Positions 35,401-48,964 of a DNA stretch of 64,000 nt are shown here, piece by piece. This stretch comes from Plazaster borealis (Eukaryota > Echinodermata > Asteroidea > Forcipulatida > Labidiasteridae). The notes beneath the pieces are model-generated. The model was not told the origin of the DNA. It made no database searches and saw only the letters and a program-made list of their open reading frames with translations. Location of the stretch: NCBI GenBank assembly GCA_021014325.1, contig CM037467.1, positions 13,913,273-13,977,272 of the forward strand, in the 5' to 3' direction. The stretch's first letter is position 1, and each line of letters opens with the position of its first letter. A program made the position numbers and the translations under genes.

Positions 35401-37060
35401 AGAGAGCTTGGGACTATAACTGATGAAATCACTTTACTTTCAATGTCATTGTATCATTTGCTTTTACAATTGTCATCTTGACTTCAATAGACTGTGTACT
35501 TTAAACAGCAGCAAGAAGATATTGCATAGATGTGGCTTAAAGTTTGGGAGGTTTTGATACACAATGGTGAATGAATTCAGCAAGAAACTTGTACCTTAAG
35601 GGTTCGAGTTAATTTAGACAGAACTCTTCTTCGAACCTTAAACTTCTTCCCTGTAGGTTTAAGAAACCTACCCTAAGTAACTCTGTATTTAAGATTATAG
35701 TAGATTGTGCCACTTGCTGTCATTCCTTTGCTGTCACTCATCCTCACAACAACAAAATTGTTGGATACAAATTTCATTTTGATAGCTATCAAAGTTGTTC
35801 TGCTCTTGGATAATATCGCCTCAAATTGAGGATGGCCGGCGATAACATACATCACCTTGGAGATATTATGACAGATAAACTGATGGGCCAATCAGCTATC
35901 AGCAAAAGGGGAAAGAGATTGAACGAAGTTGGCGCCATTGTAAGCCCTCTAGCATGTATTCCCGCACTAAATGGATGTGTGTGGAATGGGGGTCAAATAA
36001 GGGTCATGTAAAACTCTACATTTGGCTTTGGCTCTGTAAGCCATTTTAATCATTGTGCTATTATTAGCATTAGTGCTTCAGAATGGCTTATGAAGTGTAA
36101 GCCTAAGCCATAGAGGAAGATTGGAGAAGGTTTGTCTCTTAGAGACAAACACTTGATGCAATTCTACAAATACTTTGTCATCTACATGTACATGTTATTT
36201 TTTATATATCCACAATTTAAACCACATAAATCTTGTATATTCCGTTTGCGTTAACACCATGTGTATGTATATCTACATAAATCTTGTTTTCATAACTTAT
36301 CTTAAGAATTTTGTTTTAATTTTCAACTTTTCAACTGCTTAATTTATTATTTCTTCTGACTGCCACCCTGCAAAAAAGATATCGACAAAATAGGGAGACC
36401 GCCAACGTTAGGCTCAGTGGGTAGAGCGCCGACACTCTTTCGTAATTATTGAAAATGAAATATTAGTAATTTTTCGCACTGAGAAAATATTGTTTATTTC
36501 TGTTTTAAAAAATGAAACAAATGCTGATAGTCAATTTTTTACTTCTTCTTGGTTTTAAATCATGGCTGTTACGCCACACATATGAAATTCCATGTAGTTT
36601 CCGAGTGTAAGTACTTTCAAACCTCTTCATCACCATCACTCAGTTCAGCTCCTGTTTTTGCCCAATCTTCAAAAAACACACTCCTTTAAAGAAAAAAAAG
36701 AAGGAAAAAACCACCAAGAGGAAAAAGAAGACAGAAATTTGATCGCTCGGCCGGAATTGAAATGAGACAGAAGAGTGTCCATAAGAAATCAGTCTTCAAG
36801 CAGAGATGGGATGAGACAAGTGCATTTGGGTGTCATATCGGAGAGGCCCGGTACATCAGTGTGGTTGTTATGACAGGCTGTGTGTGTGTACATTGGTCTG
36901 ATCTTGTCGTTAGCATTACCATATTATATCACACTCGGGGACAACTTGCAGTGGACGTGTTCCGTCCTGGTCTGTGATGGTGGTGTTAAAGGGAAAAAGA
37001 TGAACATCGAATCATGGGAGGAAAAGTTTGTTGGATCAGGCAGGGAAGTTCATTTCTAAA
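32460..37060. other. Long stretch without recognised gene
   Basis: A (CT)n tract is at 34170-34189. 34617-35240 is strongly pyrimidine-rich on the plus strand, which opens several long frames (e.g. 34617-34997) without meaning. 36397-36435 holds a box A-like 'ttaggctcagtgggtagag', a probable SINE head remnant. No exon supported. Confidence 0.45.
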
Positions 37061-37268
37061 GGGCCGTGTCACATCGGGCAATTTTATGCAGGTACTTTGA
37101 TGGTTACTAAATACTTGTATACTGCACGCAAAAAGGAACACTGTACTAGCGCAAGGGTCATTTGGTTAATAGTGTCTGACCATCACAGAGAAAATTATGT
37201 GAAAATTCAAATGAGAACGTGTTGTCCTCTTAGAGATTGCCGGGGACTAGTTGCCTGTAAATTGCTTT
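37061..37268. mobile_element. Degenerate DNA element beginning GGGCCGTGTCACATCGGGCA
   Basis: The left end ('gggcaattttatgcaggta') is weakly matched in inverse by 'agttgcctgtaaattgc' at about 37248-37264, as expected for a terminal-inverted-repeat element whose right tip has decayed. No coding capacity. Confidence 0.4.
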
Positions 37269-40200
37269 AGCAGGTTTTCTAGGCACCCTATTAAATGCAT
37301 CAAAATGCAACACAGTTGAAATGAAAACACATTATTTTGTTTTGGAATTGTATGTTTAGTTTTACCGATAGATCTGTAAGAATGAATTTATCATCAGGAT
37401 TTTGCACATTTAGTGTGAACTAAAAAATTAGAATTGGTTATTTTGTGTAAATGTATAGAGCTTCAATAAATGTTTGTGTCTTTTTAGTCTTAAAATACTT
37501 TATCACAACTTGTTTTTCTCTTTTTTAAAAGGGCATGTATTCAAATTTCTTCAAATGTCAGTCATCTTTGATGACCATTCATTCTTACAAACTATTTGAT
37601 ATTTTCATGAACTATTTCATTTCCACGACCATGTATGGTGACAACAGATTTAATTAATAGGCCAAAGTGCATCACAAAAAGAACCACAGAGAAAAACATT
37701 TTATCTGAAGAGTAGAAGAGAAGCTTAGAAGTTTGTTTAAATATAACAAGTTGTGCCAGCTTCTTTTGTTGATTGCCACCAAAAGACATCAAGGCTGTTT
37801 CTTTTCCCGGAATGTTTACTCAAATATTTGCCACAGACAACTCTCCTGAGTTTAAAAGCAGTAAAAGTAGACATTTATTTAACAAGAAAACACGCCTGTA
37901 ACCCAAGTAGAATCCATGCTACATGAGTGTCTCATTTTATCAAAGAGAGAAACAAAAAAACCTTCTTTCTTGTTTTGATACAACCGTCAGGTTACCTTAT
38001 CCCTCGGATCTTACCTTTAATTTAACAAATCCTGTCAAACCCTGTTAGTGTTTGTAGTCAAAATACACATCAGCCCTGCCCCTGCCCTAAAAATAATAGC
38101 ATCTGTCTGTGGTTGAGCAGAGGCATGCAAACTGTTTGCTGAGTCAACATCAACTCTGTCTTAGTTGCTATGGCGACGGCTTTGCATCCGGGCATGAGGT
38201 GAGAGGAGGAAAGGCAAGATTTTTGTGTATACTGTTTGCGTTGATCAAGTCATCGATACCTTATGTAAATTGTGTGGGATTTGCTACAATAACTCTTCCG
38301 AGAGTTGAGTTACCGGATGGAACAAAACATTTAAAGGCAGTGTTTCTGAATCTCCGTTGATCATTGAGAAAGATAAATCACTGTGTTCAGAAGCTTTGAC
38401 TTCAACTCGCCTTGAAGGAGTCCAAAAGATGACTCGAGTAAAGGAGGCAAGCTTCTTGTAAAACGTCTTGAAACGCATCCACACTTAATGAAAGTCAAAT
38501 GTAAACATTATGATCATTAGAGAAACTCAACGTCAGTGGATTTTTTAAATGCAAATCTGTTATTTACATTTAAATGATTTGTGTAACTCATCTGTTATGT
38601 ACATACATATTGGTTCAAATCATAAATGAAACCTTAAAGGTCTTTTAAAGAAGAAACTTTCATCACTTTATTCAAAATGTAGATATATTTTTTGGATGAA
38701 TCAAGCATTATTTTTGTGAATAATTCACGAGTCAAACACAATCAAATGAGGAATAGGATTAGACATATTACTTCCTTGTGTAGGGGGATAAAAATTACAC
38801 ACAATAAGACTCTTAAATCTTGTGTTGAAATGTGTTCTGTGGCTACGCTCATCTTGAAAGCCATTGTCTGAGGAACACATCACGGATCCCTCAACGGCCA
38901 GCAATGGTACTCTCAAAAAGCTAACATCTGAATGCTCGGGACAAATCCCCGCCAGGGGCCAGAGAGAGAGACGGAAGGAGCAAGATGGTCGCTCGCCTCC
39001 TTGAGGGAGCGTTGCCACGGCGACCCACGGATCTATTCTCGCCGTGACCTGGGAGACAAGAGTACGAGATGCTAGAGAGATAATATCAGCTGCTGTTACC
39101 AGGCAAAAAGGGAGGCTTTATAAAGGTAGAAGAACCTGCTGCAAGGAGGGTGTCAATTTATTACTGATGTAATTAAACGGAAGAAAGACGATTTAGTTGA
39201 AGAGGGGGTTCACAAACTGAAGATCTTGAAATTGCTATTTTTTTTTACATGGAAGGATTTTTTTCTCCGAACGTCTTATGAATTTGTTGATTCACATTTC
39301 AATTGTGTACAATGTGCATGAACCATGGTGGGGGGGGGGCACACACATGTCTGAGTCTGCTTTTGATGTTGAACAATGTGGTTTGCAACTACGCTGCTAG
39401 GAATATCTTGATGTACATTTATAGGCAGGTGGTTTAGTTCTCAAAAGATGTGAGAACACATTTGAGACAACCTTGAAGGATTCTCTGGATTGAAGTTGTG
39501 AATCTTAAAGAAGAATCTCCAACCGGTTTCTCTTAAAAGAAACTAGAATCTTTGGCTAACACTATTCGACAGTTAATGTTAAGAAGGAATCAAGTAAAGT
39601 AGGCAATGTTTTCCCTTTTGACTACACAAAGAAGTAAATCATGTTAAAAATTTGTAAGAAAAGTACAATCTTAAATTCCTGAAATTGTCAAAGTACGTCC
39701 ATGTCCGTGGTCTTTGCATTAATGCCTAGCTTCAATTCCCCACAAGAATTCATTTACATTTTCCTCCGAACACTACCATTTGTCAAGTCCAAGTCTTGGT
39801 GTTACATGGTCGATTTAATTTAACTTGTAAGTGTACCTTCACAACAATACGTTCACAATTGATCAAAGTTCAAGGCTCCGAGATCTTTCAATGTTGATAA
39901 ATGTTTGAAACACCTCTCGCTGTCCCATGAATGCAGGTTCAGTGGTAGAGTGCCTCCACAGTGAATTATCATCAACCGGACTGAAGGGATATTGATCGAA
40001 GTTTGGGGGGGATGATTAAGTGGCCAGTATAGAAGTATCGACTGAAGAAGATTGTTTCAGTTAAATTCTCCAGAATGAGTATTTGAAAGTACAGTGCTAT
40101 TTGAACCAAGGATATGCACGTATCTCTTAAGCAGGTGCCTTGCACATGATCTTTAAGATACACTCCGTCTGCTAAGACGCTAGACATTTCCTCTTCAAAG

Positions 40201-43151
40201 AAAAGTGTCAAGCTTTATTTTCACGGAGGGCAGAATCCTCTCACTGTTGCTCGAAAGTAGCTAGTCCACTTCTTAGCCAACTTTCGTTAAATTATTTTCT
40301 TGAAAGCGTGAAATCGGTCAAGGTTAAGCTGTGTTCTGGAAGTGATCAAGAATATTTAGGTTGCTAGGGGAGTAAGTCTTCAGCTGTTCAATTTTAGAAT
40401 ATTTAACTTGAAAATAAACATGTCTAACTTGACTCCGTCCTTGCTCTGCGGCACTCTGTACAAGGTAATCTTCTTGTCTTTAGAGTAAGAGTAGACCAAG
40501 CATAAAAACATCTTGGTCATTTCGTTGAAGCTTTGTTCAAGGTGAAACCTTAAACTAGGGAAGCTGTGAGGTTTTTTGCAATAGAGCAATCTTTCTGCGT
40601 TGCTGTTGTACTACTTTTCTTGAGTAATCAAATGATTTCCGGTTCGTTTGAATCTTTACAACTCATTGAAGTTTCATGGCCCGATTTTTTTTCTTCAAAC
40701 GCTGCACAAAATACATGTTACATACAAAATGTTTGTTGGCGGATTTTTGTGTGCATTACCTTAAATAAAAGCTAAAACTTTCTAAAATCTATAAAAATAG
40801 TTATTTAACATTTTAATCAAAAGTTTCGGGTCAAACTGGCCAAAAAACGGACCCAGCATCTTCAAACAACTTAGTTAATTACTTAACTCCCTGCATTTTC
40901 GTCTGGAGTAATTCTGTGAATCAATGTTTCATTTTAATCAAAGATACTAATTTTTAAAAAAAATTACTCGAAACATATTTGTCAGTTTTTGAAATTAGTG
41001 AAGTTTGAAGCTTTGCATGCTCTGGACAATAAGAAGTAACTATTACTAGTAAACTTGAAGGTACAACCTGTGTAAATCTGTTTTAGAGGGAGTGTTAGCT
41101 CTAAGACCAAACCGAAGGCTCTTCTCCGAGATGAGTAGTTAGTATAGTTACAAATTAGTTTCATAGATCCAGCGCCCAATACCTGAAGCTAAAGACTAAC
41201 CCAGATTTCAAGAAAACAAATTGTAGCAAATATTCCCAATTCTGCATTTCTGCTTGAGATACTAAAATAATATGGAGATTTTGCTTTGCATTTGAAACTC
41301 CGACGACGACGGAAGAAAGAAAGAAGGAAAAAAAACAGAGGAAAAAAAAAGAAGACTGGAGAAAGAAAACGGTGACAGGTATTCTTGTTCTCTCTGAGAA
41401 TGATTGACAGTCGGCATAGAGCAACCCTGGGGTCATGATTAAATGGATTTGATCGTTCCAAACAAAATTGTCTGCAGTATCACAGACCTGGTCAGATTCT
41501 TTACTTGTGTTTCTGGCTTATGCCTTCAAATACATGTCTTAAAGCTCTTGCTCTGCTAGGGCTAAGCTTCGTCATCGTTAAGGGGGTTTCTTAAAAAGAA
41601 AGAGTTAAAGGAATTGTCACCTGCGTTGAAATCTCTTCCAATGTATCTATTCAGTTGCCTAAGAATCAAAACGTATGTGGATAAACTTAAGCTTTGATTT
41701 GTAAGAATACAAACTTTCTGAAGACTTGTGTAAATAGACTAAGATGCGAAACGTCTAAAAATGTATCTATGTTAAACTTTTATAAGAATCGGGTCTTGTG
41801 TTGTTTAACCAAAGTGCGAACCATCTTGACCAAACATCTAGAAATGAATTTGTTTTAAGATTCTAGGCAGGTGTAACAATTTGCATCGTACTGTTTCATT
41901 TTGTGTTTGATAATAGAATATTTGACAACTGTTTGCAAATGTGTTTTTCTGTAGTTTGAGGAGATCACAGTTTGATGAAACATTCTACATTGTACTTGTA
42001 CTTCTTACAAACTGTCTTCTGAGGATAGTATGTAAGATGAAGATAATCTTCAGAAAAATTTGACCCCATTCATATTTTCATCCATCTATAAGAATCGTTT
42101 TCAGTGATGTTTTTTAATTTTTTAGGGGGGCTGGGTTAATTAACGATATCAAACATCCCCTTTAATGTACATGTATTTGATTGTCATACTTGTCTTAAAT
42201 CCCATCTTGGGATCCATCCGATCTGACGGAGGTATAAATGCAAATCTTGGAATCCCGGGCTTGGGTTAGATACAGGCTCTAATGGACTCGGAGAAGAGAT
42301 GGCGAGGGGAAGTAAAAAACAAAAAACAATAAGAGGAACAAAATGAATGGATTAGAAAGTAGAGGGGATGAATTTTATTGAAAGTCTTTTCAACCTGCAA
42401 GATGCTTCAAGGAACTACTTCGTACTTTTAGCTGACAAAGGTAATTGAGTTGCTCATTGTAAATGCTGTCTTATATATATCAACGTTTTTGGGGGACTTT
42501 GTGCTGGGCTGTGATTGCAAGCCATTTTGGACAGAGCGATAAATCTTTGTCTACGCCGAGCGAAGACTTTGATCATGAAATCTTAATGGTGTGAGGGGAA
42601 GTACTCCTGTGTGGTACTACTAGATGTATGTGTTGTTACGGAGGTTGCATCCATTAATGTGATTATAAAATCTGGTGAGTTTGTCATTAAAGTAGAATAC
42701 GAGTTGGAGTGAGTACAGTGAAAAAATGCATTGCTTTTGCTTCATCAGTCTATTTTTTGTTTCTCTTTTGTAAGATTCTTCATTAATAAGACACTGTCAT
42801 TCAAACCCTAAACCCCTAACCTAGAATCCCTCCCAATCCACCTTCTTTCAAACTGATTTGTAGGCCTCTAAGGCCTCAGTATTGCTTAGCTCAATCATGC
42901 TAGGTATAAACCTACCAATATCATACAAAGATGTCCGCCATACCTCTCTAGTTTTACCTGTGTTTTATTGCCTCAATTCTGCTAAGTGTAAGAACCGTGC
43001 TTACCACAGATAGGGATGGAATTTCAAGACAATCTCCTCTTCGTGAAAGATCTTGCTGCTCAGACCTTTCACTGGACCAACATTTTTTACAAGACCAAAT
43101 ATATTTTCTTTGTACCAAACCTTTGGGGGGAGGTTTAGACTTTAATAGAAG
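37269..43151. other. Long stretch without recognised gene
   Basis: 38880-39070 is GC-richer and carries a near X-box (39011-39024) and 'aagatggtcgc', a YY1-like site, so it may be regulatory. A second near X-box is at 38164-38177. A G run lies at 39331-39340. No exon with both splice sites was found. Confidence 0.4.
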
Positions 43152-43348
43152 CAGAGCTGCCAACTCTCCCTGATTCTGCAGAAAGTTCCCTGAAAACAAA
43201 CCAATCTTTCCATGTTCTGATGAACAAATTTGAAAATCTCCCTGATTATAGAAACTTTGTCCTTATTATGTTGAATGTAATTCTAAATTTCTCCCTGAAT
43301 GTTGCACAAAATCTCCCTGATTGTAAGATGCAAACGTTGGCAGCTCTG
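43152..43348. mobile_element. hAT-like MITE, copy 1
   Basis: Ends CAGAGCTGCCAACTCTCCC and, reverse-complemented, CAGAGCTGCCAACG. The 6-bp direct repeat TAGAAG flanks it exactly (43146-43151 and 43349-43354). Inside, 'ctccctgatt' recurs several times. CAGAG-type termini with a short target duplication suggest hAT, although hAT usually duplicates 8 bp. No coding capacity; 197 bp. Confidence 0.88.
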
Positions 43349-43576
43349 TAGAAGTAAACCTTAAAAAGCCAAAAACACAGGACCGTTTGACTTGTTCAAT
43401 TTTGTAGGTTTTACTGGCCCAATGAATAAAGAACTGGTCTGGATATGTTCAGCCCTAACAGCACCAGGCATCCTCTTCCTCTGAGTATAAAGGTTTGAGA
43501 TTCAGTTACAATATTCTTAAGGATACTGACTGGTATTGAATGACCTAAAGTCCAAGTGGCAAGATGGTTAGAGTTA

Positions 43577-43687
43577 TAGACTTGTGCAAGTCTCGCATAT
43601 CCAAACTTCCTGAAATCCTGTATCATGAGTTTGTGCCAAGGAAACAAATTGTGAAAACAATTGAATGTGGGAGACTTGCAAAGTCTA
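43577..43687. mobile_element. TAGACTG-family MITE, short copy C
   Basis: 111 bp with ends TAGACTTGTGCAAGTCTCGC and, reverse-complemented, TAGACTTTGCAAGTCTCCCA, the same termini as the long copies at 15197 and 45555. The inside is unrelated or mostly deleted. It lies 1.9 kb from long copy B. Confidence 0.8.
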
Positions 43688-43856
43688 TTGTAACTTTAAA
43701 AATAATTTATGGGAAGATGAAACAAAGAGGTTTAACTGGCCAGATTTGTTTATCTACGTGAACTTACATTTTTCAGCTAAAAACATCCAACTCACTTAGT
43801 TTTTTCTTTCCAATCTTAAGAGTTTTATTTCTAAGAGATTATATTACTAAAGACAG

Positions 43857-44035
43857 GTATGATAGTCTTCCTACTTAAGTCTGATTTCCAGTTTTGCTTG
43901 CACTTGGGAATATCTGAAAATTGTGATTAAACAGCCTGAGATGTCTATGAGAGCCTACACCATATGTACATGTAGGTCAGCCTTATCCTTGATAAAATAT
44001 TCCTACTTTTGTCCAAGGACCAAATATCATGGCTG
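43857..44035. repeat. Dispersed ~180-bp repeat, copy 2
   Basis: Same orientation and landmarks as 20933-21113, perhaps 75% alike. Confidence 0.75.
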
Positions 44036-45104
44036 TAAACATGTAAATGCAGACTATTGCTGGATGCCTTTACAATGACTTGTTTATTATTGTCCTCTAT
44101 CACACTCAAATGTCATTGAAATGTCAGCGTTTGTGTGAATGCAAAACCACCACTTGTTTAAGAAGTTCAGCTGTTTTCTTAAGAAAGCTGGAGTCTCCGT
44201 TGTTGTGAAACTTTTCTTAATAAGGAAGCTGGAGTAAGTCTTCTTTCAACCTTCTTATGAGTTATATGACTGTAACCTTTTTATGAATGAAATGACTGCA
44301 GGCAATGTTTGATTACAAACTTTAATTTTATTGCAAGAAAGTTCTTTTTTTTTCCCCCCAGTGTTAGGGTTGCAAGCCAAGCTTTATCCCTCATCAAACG
44401 TATTTCAGTTCAAGCATGCTTTCGTTGTTGTCTGATTCAAACATGTATTATTTGACTTCCAAACCCCCTCAGGATATTTTTCCACCGTAATTAGTGCCTC
44501 TTCTGTTGTCATGGAAACCGTCTTCTGGGATTGAGGCCAAATCTCGGTCCTCATTCCACAAAAATGTTATCAAAGGTTTAATTGTCTTGTTTTTTCCAGG
44601 TTGAAGCTTAATTATTTACCATTCCATTGGATTACAACCAGATTTTCATTCTTGGTCGAAACTCATTATCTCATTCAAGATTTAGCTGATCATCTTGAGT
44701 GCACAAGTGTGCACAAGCGCAAACAAGTCTTATCCCATTTTTTTGTTCTCTGTCTTTATGCTGGAAATGTTTCTATGATAGCCTCGCTGTTGGCTGTCGT
44801 TGAAGCGTTAAGATTCTCAGGACTCTGTAATTAGGAAAAGGGCTATAAGATCCCTCAATGTTCATTGATTGAGATTTGTTGAGCCATGGGGGTTTGCCGA
44901 TGTATGTTGAGCCAGGGGTTATTCCAGGCTAAACACCGGAATCAGGTTCCTCCATGGAATTGGGATCTCTGCCGGAAGTCAACCGGAAAAACTGTCCTGA
45001 TGTTTCTCCTGAACTTACTGTAGCCATGGGGAAAATAACACCTAATGAATGTATAAATACATCTAAATGACAACTCTCTGAAGTAATAATGCATGGTGCT
45101 TTTT
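44036..45104. other. Spacer with one strong acceptor-like site
   Basis: 'ttgtcttgttttttccag' ends at 44599 and is followed by a frame open to 44834, but I find no convincing donor, so I do not call an exon. 'gttgtcatggaaac' at 44505-44518 is X-box-like. Confidence 0.4.
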
Positions 45105-45440
45105 CTCTAGTGTATTGTTACTTTTTTCCTAATGCATTATTACTTTTTCCTAATGCATTGGTTTTTTTTCAAAACGCACTGGTAAGTGTACTTTTTTAAA
45201 ACTGCGTCGAACTACTTTTTCCCAAATAGTTGTATCTTAAAATGTATTCATACTTTTCCTAATGCATTGGTACTTTCTCCTGATGCATTTGTTTTCTTTC
45301 CAATTGCATTGGTACTTTTTTCCCTAATGCACTGTACTTTTCCCTGATGCATTTGTACTCCCCCCCCCCCGCATACATTAGTTATTTTACTGAAAGCACC
45401 TGTATATTGCACTTTTCCCAAATGATTTCTGCTTTCTCCC
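45105..45440 (+). repeat. Degenerate short-unit minisatellite
   Basis: About a dozen loose copies of a 20-26 bp unit like 'tactttttcctaatgcatt', with ATGCATT or ATGCACT as the best kept part. Spacing varies, and a poly-C run sits at 45361-45370. The minus-strand frame at 45248-45442 is a by-product. Confidence 0.8.
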
Positions 45441-45554
45441 AATTACAGTTTTACTACCTATTTGTCTTATTTGCTTCCCCAAGTTCCTAACAGACTGATA
45501 TACCATTACATGCATTGTAGCATCTTGACGTGCACATGTAACTCGTTGTTGCTA

Positions 45555-46131
45555 TAGACTGCGCAAGTCTCGTGCATATTTGAACTTACAGGACCAATCG
45601 GTTGTGGTCCCAACCATGTGAAGTTATGTGGACGGGATTTTCTTCAGCCTATTATTTTTGTATAACGTAGTTTATGGCTATGAAAATTGTACATGTTGTT
45701 GGGAATGTATTACTAAGTGATTTACAATATGGAAGTAAAATTAATGCAACAAAATGACAAAGAAAACCTGAGAATAAGACTTGACCTCCCTTTCCGGTTA
45801 CTTGTAAAAAATTAAGAATTTTGTCCGACTGACAGTCATGTTGTCATTAAACCTACTAAGGACACACACATTAGGGCGTGATTGGCATATGGGGTTTAAA
45901 ACATTATGCATCCTCGTCCCAAATTTAAATTTTGTTTCAATGTTAATTTGAACAACTTATTTATATAATACAAAAATTGAAAATTTATTTATAACAACTT
46001 GCTATCGGTATTTTTATTTTCAAAAACTTTGTAAATATAATTTAAAAAGAAGATTTGATTTCATAGAAAAAATATAGTCTTCGTTCAAGTTGTTTTCTCG
46101 TTTTCAATATGCGAGAGACTTGCACAGTCTA
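45555..46131 (-). mobile_element. TAGACTG-family DNA element, long copy B
   Basis: 577 bp with ends TAGACTGCGCAAGTCTCGTG and, reverse-complemented, TAGACTGTGCAAGTCTCTCG. It is the reverse complement of copy A in overall order and is perhaps 80-85% alike. No transposase. Together with copies A and C it defines one family. Confidence 0.88.
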
Positions 46132-46779
46132 TTATCGAGAATCAGTTTATCTTAGTCCTGGCCTTGCAGCTTGACATTTGGAGAAACTTACAGAACATAA
46201 TGGTTTCCAAGGAGACAGTTGACTTGCAGCTATGGCAACAACACCAGTAAACTAAATAACCGAAGTCTTTGTTTTCCATTAATGAGGGAAATTATTCTCT
46301 GTGTTGTAAAAATATTGAAGCATCGTTGATGTCGCTGGCAGGAAGTTCTCAAATATCCGCCGTGTTCAGGAGTGAAATTGGATCCTTCTAAGTACTCTAC
46401 TTGGAATTTATTACTTTATTTCATTTTCGTTCGTTTTGAGTGGAGAACATTTTGTAAGATGGATTCAGCAAGGAATGTCAGATCGTTTTATTGTAATTCC
46501 AACTTGCAGTGCTGTGATTTTTTTTGTGGTGTAAAATACTTGTTTACAGCAAATGTTTAATTTATTCATTTTGTTGTTAAATTTGTAAAGTCAATTTATA
46601 GTTTAGAGATTTTTCACACTAAAAGCTTACTCAAATCAGTGTTTGTTAAAATTTGTAAAACGAATTTGCAATTTTGGGGATAAAACATGAAAAACAAGTG
46701 CGAAAGAGAAAGTAGTCTTGGCAATTAAATATCTCATTGTAATGCATAAATTAACGTTAATGTTTTGTTAAAAGTTTAA

Positions 46780-47134
46780 AGGGTCTGTATACGTTGGTAA
46801 GAAGTACAGCAGCTTTGGATAGTATAATGCATTTTGAGAAACTTTGCACTTCGAAGTACTGCGGTTATGGACAAAGATATCACTTTTTATCCCAACAATT
46901 TGAATCTAAGAAGCGCTATTGCAGTAACTCTTCTCAGATTGTGTATTCCAATTGCAGATTGCAGATTATTCTTGCGTGGACATAACCGCTCCAGATTTTT
47001 CAGTAATTTTTATCTCAAAAACGCTACCACCTTTTGAAATGAAATTTTCACAGGTTGGTTTTATGGTATATATCTACAACTATATAGGATTGAAATAAAC
47101 AGTGTGTTCCAATTACCAAACGTATACAATCCCT
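46780..47134. mobile_element. TTAA-flanked MITE, full copy 1
   Basis: Ends AGGGTCTGTATACGTTGGTAA and, reverse-complemented, AGGGATTGTATACGTTTGGTAA. TTAA precedes it (46776-46779) and GTAA, one change, follows (47135-47138). 355 bp. Frames at 46794-47037 are chance. Related copies lie at 58206, 62159 and 63966. Confidence 0.85.
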
Positions 47135-48964
47135 GTAAGGAACTCTGGTAAATTTCTTGAATGTTGCCAGTGTACTCGGTGTTGGTTACCTAAAGAAGCT
47201 GAGATGAAGGTGATCAATGCCCTCACACTCACATGAACTCCTCTGGACTTCTTAATTAGATACAGCTTAATCTAATATCCCTGACAGTACCACGACGTGA
47301 AACCGAATAAGACGCTAGTCTGAAACCCTGTAAACCAGACCGGCCCGCACTCACTGCTATCCTAACAGCCTCTACGTATCTACTCAATCTCTCTCTACCT
47401 ATGGATTCCTGTGTAGGACGGACCTGCGATACCCCCGCCAAAAAAAATTGAGCATTACCGCCACGCGATAATTTTTAAAAGCCTGGGCTGGTCTGAGATT
47501 CAGTCAGGGATGTCGGAGAGAGGTATTATCATAGCGGGAGATAAATACAAGACGTGGAAAAACAATCATTTATTATTCAGTCGAGAGGTAGAAGGGATAA
47601 CAAAAAGTACTAGATTCATGTTTGGAGAATGAGTTGCCGTTGGCAAAAGTAGAGAGGAGCTTTGAGGTTTTGAAAAGTGGGCAGTGTTTGAAGGCTGTTC
47701 ATCTCATCGTGGAAGAAAGCAATAATTTTATTTGTTGATTTTGTAATTAATCTAAAAGCTGACTTGGTTATGAAGATGCTGCTGATGCCAATCAATTCTA
47801 AAATAATTTTCTGTTGGAAGTATTTTAATTTTTATTTTATTTTAAGATACACTTTGTTTGAGTCCAATTCATTTGCTTGAAAGTGGAGAAAAACAGTTTT
47901 TAATAAAAGAATATATAAAAATTAAGCATGGTAATTGTTATAAATCTGCTTTCTTAAAAAAAAAATCCTGAATTTTTATATGGAAAATTGGAGATGCTTT
48001 AGATTTTAGAAAGCAAGACTTTTGAATGAATACACTGTTTTCCAAAACACTTTTCAACCATCTATGTAAACAAAATTTAGTAATAATTTAAATTATACGT
48101 TAGTCTGGTGTAGGAAGTTACTCAAGTAAAACACAATTGAAACGACAAATCCCCTTAAATTTACTGTCAATCATGATTTGTATTTGAACTTAAACCCATC
48201 CAATCTTGAAGGGGGAACGTTTGAACAAACTCTGATGAAATTAAACAGCAACTTCAATTCAATCTTTGAAGATTGGATCCATCTGATGCACAAACATGGC
48301 CCCCATAAAACTCAAGCAGTAGTCAGTAATAGTCCCAAGAATGGATCAATAATCGCTAGCTAGCAGCAACAACATTATGGAATGGTTTCCCCCCAAGATA
48401 TTACCCACCCTGTGGGGGGGATGGTTTATGGTCGGTTTCCCTCAGTTAAAAGCCCCCCTCTTCCCACCCAGAGTGAAAGGGACTGTGGGGGTTGGATGTG
48501 TTTGTAACAACTTTCAACCAAACCCACCATCAGTGTGACTGGCGAGGTTATTTCTCCTAACAAAAAATGATGCTATTTTTACCAATTTTTAAAAGTTTTT
48601 TGTGAACAATTATGATATTTTAAGTGAGAAAACTATTTACATTTTGTGTACTAAAGTACAATTTCATATTCATATTGTTATTGTTTATAATCTGTAAAGC
48701 TCAACCGCTTAATACCTCATAAACAATCTTGCATCTTGAATTCATAGCAATTAAGATAATGACAAAGAAGCGCAGAGACTTATTTGATCGGTCGCAGTGA
48801 TCAAGTGAAGAACATTTTAGTTGAGGGAGACTCAGGGAGTACGATGAACAGATTGTCAACCTTAGCTTAAGGGCTAAGAATCCTGATATCTCCAAATTAA
48901 AAATAATAATGATGTAGTTACTGACACATCCCTCACCCTAAGGTAGAGTAGTCCATATTAAAGG
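47135..48964. other. Spacer without recognised gene
   Basis: AT-rich around 47800-48160; C-rich and G-rich runs at 48391-48460. No exon or repeat seen. Confidence 0.45.

Noticed and set aside
38725..39018. 97-codon frame starting in the GC-rich block (-)
   Set aside because: The start is not ATG, and no donor or domain was found.
44600..44834. Exon after the acceptor-like 'ttgttttttccag'
   Set aside because: The frame is open for 77 codons, but I found no convincing donor and recognise no domain.
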